A stretch of 64,000 bases of DNA from Bacteroidota bacterium (GCA_947450025.1 CANFTW010000013.1:33665-97664); one strand, 5' to 3'; positions 9,750 to 18,956 are shown, numbered from the stretch's first letter. Notes: generated from the sequence alone by a model not told the origin. Program-made: numbers and translations.

Positions 9750-10928
9750 TTGAACTCATTAAAATATATAATTCCACTCATCGTTTTTTCTTCTTTCGTT
9801 GTCGACTGCAATCAAACAGAGGGAGCTGATAAAACCACATTATTTAAAGCTCCAGAAAAACCAATTATTCAATCCAAAATAGATTCTGTAAAGTATAAAG
9901 CTGAAATATATCGACTAGATACCTTGTTTAATAAATTATACAAAGCAAATGCCTTTAATGGTAATGTGTTAATTGCGAGAGGAAAAAATATTATTTACCA
10001 AAAATCATTTGGATATGGCAATAAACAATCTAATAAATTATTAAATGATTCTTCTATTTTTCAATTAGCATCAGTTTCAAAAGTTATCACAGGAGTTGCA
10101 ACTTTATTATTGTATGAGCAAGGTAAATTAAATTTAGATACAAAGGTGAGTGATATCCTTACTGATTTTCCTTATACCAATATTACAGTTAAACACTTAT
10201 TGTCTCATCGGTCAGGCTTGCCTAACTACACTTATTTTTGTGGTGAATATTTAAGTGATACAGTTCAAAGATTAAGCAATCAACATATGCTTAATATTAT
10301 GGTGAAACATAAACCTAAAGCATATATTAATCCTGGTTTACGTTTTAATTACTGCAATACAAATTATGCTTTGTTGGCATTAATTATTGAAAAAATATCT
10401 CAAAAAAGTTATTCTTCATTTTTGAGAGAAGACTTATTCATTCCATTAGGAATGAATCATAGTTATACTGCCTTAAATATTGACAGTACTAAAGAACATT
10501 TAACCTGTGGTTATACCATGAAATACGCATGTGTAGCAAATGATTGTTATGATGGTGTTTTGGGCGATAAAGGAATATATACAACAACCTATGATTTATT
10601 TTTATTAAGCACAGCGTTATATCAACATCGGTTATTAGCTAATACTACTCAGCAATATGCTTACACGCCTCATAGTCCTGAAAAGAAATTAAGTAATTAT
10701 GGATACGGATGGAGAATGAAAAACATGAATGATTCATTAAAAGAAGTTTTTCATAATGGATGGTGGCATGGATATAGAACATCCTTTCATCGACGATTAA
10801 AAGATAGTTTAACAGTGATAGTTTTAAGTAATCGATTGAATAGCAGTGTATATGCTACATGGCGAATTTATGCAGCCATTGATGGTCCAAAAGCGTCTGG
10901 TATTAAACAAGAATTGGATGAGGAATAA
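9750..10928 (+). CDS. Serine hydrolase of the beta-lactamase class C family
   Basis: A 392-residue exported protein with the penicillin-binding/class C fold (PF00144). SVSK at residues 108-111 is the SxxK nucleophile motif, YCN at 201-203 is the YxN motif, and a C-terminal HNG (in FHNGWWHGYRT) stands where KTG occurs in beta-lactamases. The N-terminus is hydrophobic and ends at a cysteine (FSSFVVDC), possibly a lipoprotein site although Asp at -1 is unusual. The start is TTG at 9750. Family members include D-aminopeptidases, esterases and PBP-like proteins; a true beta-lactamase activity should not be assumed. Confidence 0.85.
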   Translation: MNSLKYIIPLIVFSSFVVDCNQTEGADKTTLFKAPEKPIIQSKIDSVKYKAEIYRLDTLFNKLYKANAFNGNVLIARGKNIIYQKSFGYGNKQSNKLLNDSSIFQLASVSKVITGVATLLLYEQGKLNLDTKVSDILTDFPYTNITVKHLLSHRSGLPNYTYFCGEYLSDTVQRLSNQHMLNIMVKHKPKAYINPGLRFNYCNTNYALLALIIEKISQKSYSSFLREDLFIPLGMNHSYTALNIDSTKEHLTCGYTMKYACVANDCYDGVLGDKGIYTTTYDLFLLSTALYQHRLLANTTQQYAYTPHSPEKKLSNYGYGWRMKNMNDSLKEVFHNGWWHGYRTSFHRRLKDSLTVIVLSNRLNSSVYATWRIYAAIDGPKASGIKQELDEE

Positions 10929-10995
10929 TTTTGTTTCAATAAACCAAGAAGAAATGCAAATAACAATTTCAAAAAAAGATTAGTACCTTTAAGCC

Positions 10996-11982
10996 ATCGT
11001 AAAAATTGCCAACATAGAATTAGGAGAATTTCCTTTATTACTTGCACCAATGGAAGATGTGAGTGATCCTCCATTTAGATTTGTATGTAAAAAATATGGT
11101 GCTGATTTAATGTATACCGAATTCATTAGTAGTGAAGGTTTAATTAGAGATGCCATTAAAAGCCGTAAGAAATTAGATATTTTTGATTACGAGAAACCAA
11201 TAGGTATTCAAATTTTTGGTGGCGACGAAGAAGCCATGGCTATGTCAGCAAAAATTGTAGATGCAACTCAACCAGATTTATTAGATATTAACTTTGGTTG
11301 CCCTGTAAAGAAAGTAGTTTGCAAGGGAGCGGGGGCTGGCGTTTTAAAAGATGTGGATTTAATGGTGCGTTTAACCAAAGCTGTAGTAAAATCAACTAAT
11401 TTACCTGTAACGGTTAAAACTAGATTAGGCTGGGATGAAAGCATGATTAACATTATGGAAGTGGCAGAGCGTTTGCAAGATGTTGGTATTAAAGCTTTAA
11501 CTGTTCATGGCCGAACGCGTGCCCAAATGTATAAAGGTCATTCAAACTGGGAACCTATTGCTGCTGTAAAAAATAATCCTCGTATCCATATTCCAATCTT
11601 TGGCAATGGAGATATTGATTCGCCGGAAAAAGCGGTAGAATATAAAAATAAATACGGGCTAGATGGCATAATGATTGGACGCGCAAGCATTGGTTATCCT
11701 TGGATTTTTAATGAAATTAAATATTTTATGAAAACAGGAGAACATTTAGCAAAACCAACGATTGAAAATAGAGTAGAAGTAGCGCTTGCTCATTTTGAAA
11801 AATCTATTGAGTGGAAAGGTCCTAAATTAGGTGTGTTAGAAATGCGTCCACACTATTCAAATTACTTTAAAGGTATTAATCATTTTAAAGATACTCGCAT
11901 GAAGCTTGTAACCACTGATCATATTGATGAAATAAAAGCGATATTATTATCTATCCCTGAAAAGCATAAAAGCATTGATTAA
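10996..11982 (+). CDS. dusB: tRNA-dihydrouridine synthase (DusB-like), apparent ATC start
   Basis: An FMN-dependent enzyme that reduces uridines in tRNA D-loops. Motifs include PMEDVSDPPFR, the FMN/tRNA-site INFGCPVKKVVCKGAGA with the catalytic Cys (KVVCKGAG), VKTRLGW, VHGRTRAQMYKG and FGNGDI. The first ATG (11050) falls inside the conserved PMEDV motif and would remove the first beta strand. The frame stays open upstream to a TAA at 10990 and encodes VKIANIELGEFPLLLA, the normal Bacteroidota N-terminus, but holds no ATG, GTG or TTG. The codon where Met is expected is ATC at 10996. Either a rare start codon is used or there is a single-base change or error (ATG to ATC). Confidence 0.88.
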   Translation: MVKIANIELGEFPLLLAPMEDVSDPPFRFVCKKYGADLMYTEFISSEGLIRDAIKSRKKLDIFDYEKPIGIQIFGGDEEAMAMSAKIVDATQPDLLDINFGCPVKKVVCKGAGAGVLKDVDLMVRLTKAVVKSTNLPVTVKTRLGWDESMINIMEVAERLQDVGIKALTVHGRTRAQMYKGHSNWEPIAAVKNNPRIHIPIFGNGDIDSPEKAVEYKNKYGLDGIMIGRASIGYPWIFNEIKYFMKTGEHLAKPTIENRVEVALAHFEKSIEWKGPKLGVLEMRPHYSNYFKGINHFKDTRMKLVTTDHIDEIKAILLSIPEKHKSID

Positions 11983-12016
11983 AAAAAGCCTGACCAAAAT
12001 TGGTCAGGCTTTTTTT
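11981..12016. terminator. Bidirectional terminator between dusB and valS
   Basis: A perfect 16-bp stem, 11981-11996 with 12001-12016. The core is AGCCTGACCA / TGGTCAGGCT, with A-run and T-run arms and loop AAAT. It ends both dusB (+) and valS (-). Confidence 0.9.
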
Positions 12017-12028
12017 ATGAAATATTAA

Positions 12029-14671
12029 TTAATTTAATACAGCCAACTGCTCTTCTAAGGTTTTAATTTTAGATAAAGTATCACTTTCTTTTTTACGTTC
12101 AACTTCAATAATTTCAGGTTTAGCATTAGCAACAAATTTTTCATTAGCCAATTTCTTTTGAACCGATTGCAAAAAACCTATATTGTATTCCAACTCTTTC
12201 GTTAAACGCTCAATTTCATCTTCCTTATTAAGGTTCATAGCTAAAGGAATATAAAACTCAGTTGTTTTAATTTGAAAAGAAAATGCGCCTTCTACTTTAT
12301 CCTTTGTATAAGAAAAAGACGATAAGTTAGCTAACTTAATAATTGTACTATCAAAATATGAACGAGTAGCTTCTGATTTTTCAATCACTTCTAATTTTTC
12401 TTTAGGCGATAATTGTTTTTGAGCGCGAACATTTCGAACCATGGCTACTAACTCTTTACTTACCTCAAACTCTGCTAATTGTTTTTTATCTATTTCACCC
12501 TTAACAGATGGCCATTCCGCAACAATCACACAATCTTTAGCGTCACGTTCATTAACTAAATGCCAAATTTCTTCTGTAATAAATGGCATCCAAGGATGCA
12601 TAATTTTTAATAATGATTCTAAATAACCTATCGTTGCATCATAAGTAACTTTGTCAATTGGTAAAGATTTACCATTAATAAATTCAGGTTTAATCGCCTC
12701 TAAATACCAAGCACAGAAATCATCCCAAACTAGTTTATATGTAGTCATTAAGGCATCGCTCATTCTGTATTTAGAATAGTGATCATTGATGATTTCTAAT
12801 TGCTCAGATAATTTATTATCAAACCAGGTAATAGCAGCATTTGATGATTCAGGTTGTTCTACATTTCCAACTTCAAAACCTTTTATTAAACGGAAAGCAT
12901 TCCATACTTTATTTGCAAAATTACGTCCTTGCTCACAGTAACTTTCATCAAACATTAAATCGTTACCAGCTGGTGAACATAATAACATCCCTACACGCAC
13001 ACCATCTGCTCCGTACTTTTCAATTAAGTCCAATGGGTCGGGCGAGTTGCCTAAACTTTTACTCATCTTGCGACCTAACTTGTCTCTTACAATACCTGTT
13101 AAGTATACATTGCTAAATGGTTTTTCTTGCATCCATTCATAACCAGCAATAGCCATACGCGCTACCCAGAAGAATAAAATTTCTGGTGCTGTTACTAAAT
13201 CATTAGTAGGGTAGTAGTAATTTAAATCGGCATTAGCATTGGCTTTACCGTTTCTAATAACTGCTGGATCAAATACCGTTATTGGCCATAACCACGATGA
13301 GAACCAAGTATCTAACACATCTTCATCTTGTGTAATGTTTTCAATTCTTAAATCTGAATTCTTAATTTTTAATTTCTCAACAGCTTCTTCTTTTGTTTTG
13401 CAAATAACCGTATTTCCTTGTCCATCATACCAAGCTGGTATTCTTTGTCCCCACCATAACTGACGGCTAATACACCAATCGTGTACATTTTCCATCCAGT
13501 GTTTGTAGGTATTAATGAATTTTTCAGGAATTAATTTAATCTCACCATTTACTACATTTTCTAAAGCTGGTTTACTAACATTCTCCATCTTTAAAAACCA
13601 TTGCATACTTAAGCGTGGCTCTATCACAGCATTTGTTCTTTCGCTATAACCAACTTTGTTTTTAATATCTTCAATTTTTACAACTAAACCTAGCTCTTCT
13701 AAATCTTTGATGATTTGTTTACGACACGCAAAACGATCTAAACCAACATAAGCACCAGCCGCTTCTGAAATTGTTCCATTAGAATTTAAAACATCAATGG
13801 TTTGTAATTTATGTTTTTGCCCTAAGTTAAAGTCGTTGATATCGTGAGCTGGTGTTACTTTTAAAGTACCTGTACCAAATTCTTTATCAACATATTCATC
13901 AAAAATAATAGGTACCACACGATTCACAATAGGTACAATGACTTGTTTGCCTTTTAAATGTGCGTACCGTTCGTCTGTTGGGTTCACACACACTGCAGTA
14001 TCGCCCATAATAGTTTCAGGACGAGTTGTCGCAACAGTCATGAATTCATTAGAATCTTGTATTTGATATTTAACGTATATCAATTTACTTTGAGCTTCTT
14101 TGTGAATAACCTCTTCATCACTAACTGCTGTTAACCCTTGAGGATCCCAGTTTACCATACGAACACCACGATAAATATGTCCTTTATTATATAAATCTAT
14201 AAACACATCTATTACCGCTTCGCTCATCGGTTCATCCATTGTAAAGCGAGTTCTATCCCAATCACAGCTTGCGCCAAGCTTTTTCAATTGTTCTAAAATA
14301 ATTCCACCATATTTTTCTTTCCAACCCCAAGCATGTTTCAAGAAATCCTCTCTACTTAAATCTGCTTTGTTAATGCCTTGTTCCTTTAATAAGGCTACTA
14401 CTTTTGCTTCGGTTGCTATACTAGCATGATCGGTTCCTGGAACCCAACAGGCATTAAAACCTAGCATACGTGCACGACGAATCAATACATCTTGGATGGT
14501 GTTATTTAACATATGCCCCATGTGTAAAACCCCTGTAACGTTTGGAGGAGGGATAACAATGGTATATGGAGTCCGATGATCGGGGGTTGATTTAAAGAAT
14601 TTATTATCTAACCAGTACTTGTACCAAGTTTGTTCTGCTTGAGCAGAATTATATGTTTTTGCGATTTCCAT
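12029..14671 (-). CDS. valS: Valyl-tRNA synthetase
   Basis: An 880-residue class I aminoacyl-tRNA synthetase that charges tRNA-Val. PPPNVTGVLHMGHMLNN holds the HIGH-type motif (HMGH, about residues 49-52) and KMSKS lies around 534-538 (GRKMSKSLGNSPDP). The editing (CP1) domain contains TTRPETIMGDTA and VTPAHDINDF. The anticodon-binding domain follows, and the last 70 residues form the coiled-coil tRNA-binding arm. The length is normal. It is a single gene, with a TATTTTTG promoter element upstream on its strand and a shared hairpin terminator with dusB. Confidence 0.98.
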   Translation of the reverse strand: MEIAKTYNSAQAEQTWYKYWLDNKFFKSTPDHRTPYTIVIPPPNVTGVLHMGHMLNNTIQDVLIRRARMLGFNACWVPGTDHASIATEAKVVALLKEQGINKADLSREDFLKHAWGWKEKYGGIILEQLKKLGASCDWDRTRFTMDEPMSEAVIDVFIDLYNKGHIYRGVRMVNWDPQGLTAVSDEEVIHKEAQSKLIYVKYQIQDSNEFMTVATTRPETIMGDTAVCVNPTDERYAHLKGKQVIVPIVNRVVPIIFDEYVDKEFGTGTLKVTPAHDINDFNLGQKHKLQTIDVLNSNGTISEAAGAYVGLDRFACRKQIIKDLEELGLVVKIEDIKNKVGYSERTNAVIEPRLSMQWFLKMENVSKPALENVVNGEIKLIPEKFINTYKHWMENVHDWCISRQLWWGQRIPAWYDGQGNTVICKTKEEAVEKLKIKNSDLRIENITQDEDVLDTWFSSWLWPITVFDPAVIRNGKANANADLNYYYPTNDLVTAPEILFFWVARMAIAGYEWMQEKPFSNVYLTGIVRDKLGRKMSKSLGNSPDPLDLIEKYGADGVRVGMLLCSPAGNDLMFDESYCEQGRNFANKVWNAFRLIKGFEVGNVEQPESSNAAITWFDNKLSEQLEIINDHYSKYRMSDALMTTYKLVWDDFCAWYLEAIKPEFINGKSLPIDKVTYDATIGYLESLLKIMHPWMPFITEEIWHLVNERDAKDCVIVAEWPSVKGEIDKKQLAEFEVSKELVAMVRNVRAQKQLSPKEKLEVIEKSEATRSYFDSTIIKLANLSSFSYTKDKVEGAFSFQIKTTEFYIPLAMNLNKEDEIERLTKELEYNIGFLQSVQKKLANEKFVANAKPEIIEVERKKESDTLSKIKTLEEQLAVLN

Positions 14672-14701
14672 CTATTGTATTAAAAATTTTGTTAAATTTC
14701 G

Positions 14702-14709
14702 CAAAAATA
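14702..14709 (-). promoter_or_regulatory. -7 element for valS
   Basis: On the minus strand the sequence reads TATTTTTG (TAnnTTTG consensus), about 30 nt upstream of the valS ATG. A TATCTTTA on the plus strand at 14733-14740 may serve the divergent DUF1573 gene. No ideal TTG was found for either. Confidence 0.4.
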
Positions 14710-14795
14710 ATCATAGTAAACCATATGCGTGCTATCTTTATGGCACGATATTAGAATTATTTTCGAAACGTAAAAACATTAACAAAATATAAAAT

Positions 14796-15299
14796 ATGAA
14801 AAAATTAATTTATACCCTAGGGTTCGTTGCTTTCTTAAGCACTTTATCAATTGCACAAGATACTCATAGTGCTAACGATGGCCATAATCATGGTGCCGCA
14901 ACAACAGCAACAACTGCTCCAGTAAGTACTGCTGAAATTAAATTTGAAAAAATGGTTCATGATTACGGCGAAATTAAACAAGGCGACAATGGTGAATGTG
15001 TATTTAAATTTAAAAATGTAGGGAAAGAGCCATTGATTATAACTATGTGCCAAGGTTCTTGTGGTTGTACAGTGCCTCAATGTCCAAAAGATCCAATTTT
15101 ACCTGGTAAATCTGGTGAAATTAAAGTAAAGTATGATTCAAATCGTGTAGGACCTATCAGTAAATCTGTATCTGTTCAATCTAACTCTAAAACTGGTACA
15201 CAAACTTTACAAATCAAAGGTAATATATCAGCAAAACCTGTAGAGGAGGCTTTTCCAACAAACTCTCCATCACAAGGAGCTCCATTAGAGAAAAAATAA
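14796..15299 (+). CDS. DUF1573 domain exported protein (first of three)
   Basis: A 167-residue protein with a signal peptide (residues 1-20, ending IAQ) and a His/Asp-rich spacer (DTHSANDGHNHG). A DUF1573 domain follows: IKFEKMVHDYGEIKQGDNGECVF begins it, then the Cys-rich GSCGCTVPQCPK and PILPGKSGEIKVKYDSNRVG. DUF1573 is an Ig-like (ASPM/SPD-2/Hydin-type) periplasmic or surface domain with unknown role. It is followed 23 bp later by a second copy and then a third, an evident tandem duplication. Confidence 0.85.
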   Translation: MKKLIYTLGFVAFLSTLSIAQDTHSANDGHNHGAATTATTAPVSTAEIKFEKMVHDYGEIKQGDNGECVFKFKNVGKEPLIITMCQGSCGCTVPQCPKDPILPGKSGEIKVKYDSNRVGPISKSVSVQSNSKTGTQTLQIKGNISAKPVEEAFPTNSPSQGAPLEKK

Positions 15300-15322
15300 T
15301 TAATTATTAAACCATACCCAAT

Positions 15323-15778
15323 ATGAAAAAAGTATTAGCAGCAGTAGCATTATTCTTAGGATTAGGATTTGCATCAAACGCTCAAGAAGGAGGATCTGTA
15401 GTTCCTAGTATCGATCCAAACGCAGCAGAAATGAAATTTGAAACTGAAGTTTTAGATTACGGAACTGTAAAATTTGATGCAAATGGTGTTCGTGAATTTA
15501 AAATTAAAAATGTTGGAAAATCTCCTTTAACCATTTCAAACGTTCAAGGACAATGTGGATGTACATCGACTACTATTGATGGAAAACCAGGTTGGCCACA
15601 AGAACCAATTTTACCAGGAAAATCAGCAACTATCCGAGTAAAATATGACACTAAACGTCCTGGACCTTTCGAAAAAAATGTAACCATTACTTCAAATTCA
15701 AAAGAACCAAGTAAAGTGGTTAAAATTAAAGGAGTGGTTGAAGCAGCTCCTGCAGCTCCAACAACAGATGCAAAATAA
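15323..15778 (+). CDS. DUF1573 domain exported protein (second of three)
   Basis: A 151-residue protein with a signal peptide of about 20 residues (ending SNAQ) followed by one DUF1573 domain: MKFETEVLDYGTVKFDANG, QGQCGCTSTTIDG and PILPGKSATIRVKYDTKRPG. It ends in a low-complexity Ala/Pro/Thr tail. The arrangement and motifs match the preceding gene closely enough to call them paralogues. The stop is one base before the start of the third copy, and the hairpin that should end this transcript lies inside that third gene. Confidence 0.85.
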   Translation: MKKVLAAVALFLGLGFASNAQEGGSVVPSIDPNAAEMKFETEVLDYGTVKFDANGVREFKIKNVGKSPLTISNVQGQCGCTSTTIDGKPGWPQEPILPGKSATIRVKYDTKRPGPFEKNVTITSNSKEPSKVVKIKGVVEAAPAAPTTDAK

Positions 15779-15779
15779 G

Positions 15780-16178
15780 ATGATTTTTTTATTAAAAAAC
15801 CCTTCTAATTTTAGAGGGGTTTTTTATTTTATATTATCTATAATCTTATTGACGCTTAATAGTCAAGCGCAATTAAAATTTAAAGACACTAAGAAAAATT
15901 TCGGTTTTGTTAAAAAAGGTGAGGTAGTGAAAATCATATTTGAATATAAAAATATTGGAAACAAACCAATCATTATTAATGATGCTAAAGCAGAGTGCTC
16001 CTGTACAACTATTGAATACACCAAACAACCTATCTCACCAAATCAAACAGGGATTGTAACCGTTTTATTTGATACCAAATCTGTTTATGACCGTCAAGAA
16101 AGAGCTATTGAATTGTTTTCAAATTCTATCAATAGTACACAAAAATTAAAATTTAAAGGGGTGGTTTTAAATAAGTAG
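15780..16178 (+). CDS. DUF1573 domain exported protein (third of three)
   Basis: A 132-residue protein. The signal peptide is about residues 1-31 (hydrophobic core GVFYFILSIILLTLNSQAQ), then a minimal DUF1573 domain (KFKDTKKNFGFVKKGEVVKI, ECSCTTIEY, ISPNQTGIVTVLFDTKS). I use the ATG at 15780, one base after the preceding stop, rather than an in-frame ATG at 15738 that overlaps the upstream gene. A strong hairpin-plus-T-run lies within its first codons, so expression may depend on ribosomes from the upstream gene melting the hairpin or on read-through. Confidence 0.78.
   Translation: MIFLLKNPSNFRGVFYFILSIILLTLNSQAQLKFKDTKKNFGFVKKGEVVKIIFEYKNIGNKPIIINDAKAECSCTTIEYTKQPISPNQTGIVTVLFDTKSVYDRQERAIELFSNSINSTQKLKFKGVVLNK
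15794..15825 (+). terminator. Intrinsic terminator embedded in the next coding sequence
   Basis: The stem AAAAAACCCTTCTA (15794-15807) pairs with TAGAGGGGTTTTTT (15812-15825) with one G-U pair and loop ATTT, followed by a T-rich tract. It begins 16 bp after the second DUF1573 stop and lies within codons 5-16 of the third DUF1573 gene. Confidence 0.8.
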
Positions 16179-16246
16179 TTTTAGCTAGTTTATATTCACA
16201 AAATTAAAATAGCACTTATTCAAGCTATTTTAGATATTTGTAATTC

Positions 16247-16672
16247 ATGAATCACTCAATTAAAATTGATATATCAACTATAGATGCACATCAAAATGCA
16301 GCTAAACAATTAATTGAATTTGCTAAAGGTCAGCGAGTATTCTTATTTGATGCGCCAATGGGATCTGGAAAAACAACATTTATAAAATCACTATGTAGTT
16401 TTTTAGGTGTAAGTGATACAATGAGTAGTCCCACATATTCTATTGTAAATGAATATGATACAAATAATACGTATAAGATTTTTCATTTTGATTTATATCG
16501 AATCAAATCATCTGAAGAATTATTTGAATTAGGTTTTGAAGACTATTTAAATTCTAACCATTTTTTGTTCATTGAATGGCCGGATTTAGCCATTCCTTAT
16601 TTAGATTCATACCTGAGAATAATCATACAATCAGAAAACAATAATCGTTATCTTTGCGCCGAATTTATTTAA
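16247..16672 (+). CDS. tsaE: tRNA threonylcarbamoyladenosine biosynthesis ATPase TsaE
   Basis: A 141-residue P-loop ATPase of the TsaE/YjeE family. With TsaB and TsaD it makes t6A37 in ANN-decoding tRNAs. Walker A is APMGSGKTTF (about residues 38-47). The switch segment is SSPTYSIVNEY, followed by FHFDLYRIKSSEELFELGFEDYL and FIEWPD, all family hallmarks. The size is normal. The stop is 8 bp before the next gene, so the two are probably co-transcribed although functionally unrelated. Confidence 0.95.
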   Translation: MNHSIKIDISTIDAHQNAAKQLIEFAKGQRVFLFDAPMGSGKTTFIKSLCSFLGVSDTMSSPTYSIVNEYDTNNTYKIFHFDLYRIKSSEELFELGFEDYLNSNHFLFIEWPDLAIPYLDSYLRIIIQSENNNRYLCAEFI

Positions 16673-16679
16673 ACGCATC

Positions 16680-17528
16680 ATGAAAATTTGCTATTTACTT
16701 TTATTATCTGTTATATCTTTTGTTTCTGTTTGTCAAACTGAATCCGCTCCATCACAAACTATTCAACCAATCACCAAAAAATTCATGAAAGGTAACTTAT
16801 ATTTTTCATGGGGCTATACACGTTGTTGGTATAGTAAAAGCGATATACATTTTGTTGATCATTCAAATAAGTATCATCCTGCAACTGGAAGGTATAATGA
16901 TTACGATTTTACGATATATAATGCTAAAGCCGTTGATAGGCCAGACTTTGATGCGATTAAAGATGTTGTAAATATTACTATTCCTCAATTTGTAGTACAT
17001 GCAGGCTACTATTTTAATAATAAAAAGGATTTAGGGATTGAAATAAGCTATGACCATGCTAAATATGTGGTTAATAATTATCAAAAAGTACATATTAAAG
17101 GAAATTTCAACGGTAATTATGTTGATCAAGACACTATTTTAGACCCAAATAATCTTGTGCATTTTGAACATACGGATGGAGCAAACTTCTGGATGATTAA
17201 TTTACTAAAACGTTGGAAATTATATGAACCTTCAAAAAATTTCAATGCAGGATTTGTTGTTAAACCTGGCGCAGGTATTGTCTATCCTAGAACAGACGTG
17301 ACCATGTTTGGAGAACGCTTAAATAACAATTGGCATTTAGCAGGTTGGATTGTAGGCATTGAAGCAGGATTTCGCGCAGAGTTTTTAAAACACGGTGTAT
17401 TTGAATTTACTGGAAAAGGAGTTTATGCCGACTATAGAAAATGTTTAGTATTAGGCAAAGGAAACGGTTCTGCAAATCATCATTTTTTTGCTACACAATT
17501 AACAATGACTTTAGGGGTGATGTTTTAA
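16680..17528 (+). CDS. Conserved outer-membrane beta-barrel-like protein, unknown function
   Basis: A 282-residue protein that I do not recognise beyond its general class. There is a signal peptide of about 19 residues, then short alternating strands with aromatic girdles ([47 protein letters not shown] at the C-terminus ending in Phe). A terminal Phe and a last amphipathic strand are usual for outer-membrane barrels. It starts 8 bp after tsaE and its stop shares TTAA with the convergent ribH. Confidence 0.6.
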   Translation: MKICYLLLLSVISFVSVCQTESAPSQTIQPITKKFMKGNLYFSWGYTRCWYSKSDIHFVDHSNKYHPATGRYNDYDFTIYNAKAVDRPDFDAIKDVVNITIPQFVVHAGYYFNNKKDLGIEISYDHAKYVVNNYQKVHIKGNFNGNYVDQDTILDPNNLVHFEHTDGANFWMINLLKRWKLYEPSKNFNAGFVVKPGAGIVYPRTDVTMFGERLNNNWHLAGWIVGIEAGFRAEFLKHGVFEFTGKGVYADYRKCLVLGKGNGSANHHFFATQLTMTLGVMF

Positions 17529-18040
17529 AATCCAATTTTACCTTTATTTTCCTCAAAACTTTTCTTCATTCCAAGCATTTTAATAGCTGTTACTGCCGCT
17601 TCGTCTCCTTTATTTCCGTGCTTTCCACCAGTTCTATCATCAGCTTGCTCTTGGGTATTAACAGTTAATACTCCAAAAATAAAAGGCATATTGTATTTTA
17701 AATTTAAGTTTGTGATACCTTTTGCCACAGCGTCACAAATAAAATCAAAATGTTTAGTATCACCTTGAATGACGCAACCAATACAAATAACAGCGTCTAC
17801 TTGACTTAATTCTGCCATATATTGAGCTCCTAGAGTCAATTCAAAAGCCCCTGGAACTGTTTTTGTAAGAATATTCTCTGCTTTTGCACCATGTTTTACT
17901 AATGTATCATAAGCCCCTTGCATTAAAGCATGAGTAGTTTTATGATTCCATTCTGCCCAAACAATTCCAAATTTCATATCGGCAGCATTTGGGATATCAG
18001 AACCCTCAAACGTGGATAAGTTTTTTAATTCACTTGCCAT
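17525..18040 (-). CDS. ribH: 6,7-dimethyl-8-ribityllumazine synthase
   Basis: A 171-residue enzyme of riboflavin synthesis that joins 5-amino-6-ribitylamino-uracil with dihydroxybutanone phosphate to give lumazine. Family motifs are [47 protein letters not shown] and [18 protein letters not shown]. Length is normal, with a short N-terminal extension. It has a terminator upstream belonging to the TPR gene, so it is probably its own unit. The stop overlaps the convergent barrel gene by 4 bp. Confidence 0.97.
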   Translation of the reverse strand: MASELKNLSTFEGSDIPNAADMKFGIVWAEWNHKTTHALMQGAYDTLVKHGAKAENILTKTVPGAFELTLGAQYMAELSQVDAVICIGCVIQGDTKHFDFICDAVAKGITNLNLKYNMPFIFGVLTVNTQEQADDRTGGKHGNKGDEAAVTAIKMLGMKKSFEENKGKIGF

Positions 18041-18059
18041 ATTATATTTTTTAAAACAA

Positions 18060-18086
18060 AAAAAGGTGACTCAGCATCACCTTTTT
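18060..18086 (-). terminator. Terminator after the TPR gene
   Basis: The stem AAAAAGGTGA (18060-18069) pairs with TCACCTTTTT (18077-18086) around loop CTCAGCA. On the minus strand it is followed by a T-run (A-run 18058-18064 on plus). Confidence 0.8.
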
Positions 18087-18105
18087 GTTATTAAATTCAT
18101 GTTAA

Positions 18106-18864
18106 TTATTGAATGTTTCCTAAAGTTTTTACTCTTGCAATATATTTATCAATTTCACGTGCTTCGGTACTTTTAGGGTATTCATTTTTTAAACGTTCAT
18201 ACGTTGCTAAAGCCTCAGTATAGTTAGCTTTTTGCTCATAGGCAAATGCAGCTTTCTTTAAAAAATAAGGTGTTGTAAATGAATTAGTAGATTGCTCAGC
18301 TGCTTTTAAATAAAATTTAACAGCTTCGTCCATTTTATTTAATTCCATATTTGCGTCACCAATTAATCCCGTTGCAGTAGGCGCAAGCATTTCATCTTTA
18401 ACATCATATTTTTCTAAATATTCAATCGCTTCAGCAAATTTACCTGTACGTAATAAACATACACCAGCATAATAATTAGCAACTCTACCAGTTTTTGTAG
18501 AACCATAATTTTCAGCTATATCTTTAAAGCCCATCATGGTTTTTTGACCCTCTGATGATTGAACATTAATGCCTCCGTTCAAAGCCACTAAAAAGCTATC
18601 TTTTTCAAAATAAGTTTGAGCATAAAATGATTCATTACTTGCTTCTTGCTCTTGACCTGGTAACCAATAAAATTTGTAAAAACTGAAAATAGCAACAATG
18701 GCTAAAATAGCACCACCACCATATGTAATTGCTTTTTTATTTTTCTCGTAAAAGAACTCCAAGCCCGCTAAATCCATCTCTTTTGAAGATGATTTTTTAG
18801 CTGATTTTGTTTCAATATTAGCTTTACTTTCTACGTTTTCTATTTGATCAATTTCTTCAGACAT
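18106..18864 (-). CDS. Membrane-anchored tetratricopeptide repeat protein
   Basis: A 252-residue protein with a charged N-terminal tail (about 1-45), one membrane helix (about 47-65, AITYGGGAILAIVAIFSFY), then an extracytoplasmic region with about four TPR units. The topology resembles YfgM/PpiD-partner proteins, with cytoplasmic N-terminus and periplasmic TPRs. A role as an envelope chaperone or scaffold is inferred from that resemblance only. It has its own terminator. Confidence 0.8.
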   Translation of the reverse strand: MSEEIDQIENVESKANIETKSAKKSSSKEMDLAGLEFFYEKNKKAITYGGGAILAIVAIFSFYKFYWLPGQEQEASNESFYAQTYFEKDSFLVALNGGINVQSSEGQKTMMGFKDIAENYGSTKTGRVANYYAGVCLLRTGKFAEAIEYLEKYDVKDEMLAPTATGLIGDANMELNKMDEAVKFYLKAAEQSTNSFTTPYFLKKAAFAYEQKANYTEALATYERLKNEYPKSTEAREIDKYIARVKTLGNIQ

Positions 18865-18956
18865 ATTAATATTAAAATTTTGAGTGGCGAAGATAAATAA
18901 AATTATCTACTATTAAAAAGAAAAAAGGGGTGTTTTTAACCTTTAAAAGTTAATTA

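Noticed and set aside
9750-10928. Antibiotic-resistance beta-lactamase
   Set aside because: It has SxxK and YxN, but the third motif is HNG and the family is dominated by esterases and peptidases, so resistance is not supported.
15738-15780. Early start for the third DUF1573 gene overlapping the second
   Set aside because: The extra residues are Gln-rich translations of the upstream gene's tail in another frame. ATG at 15780 fits a signal peptide and immediate re-initiation.
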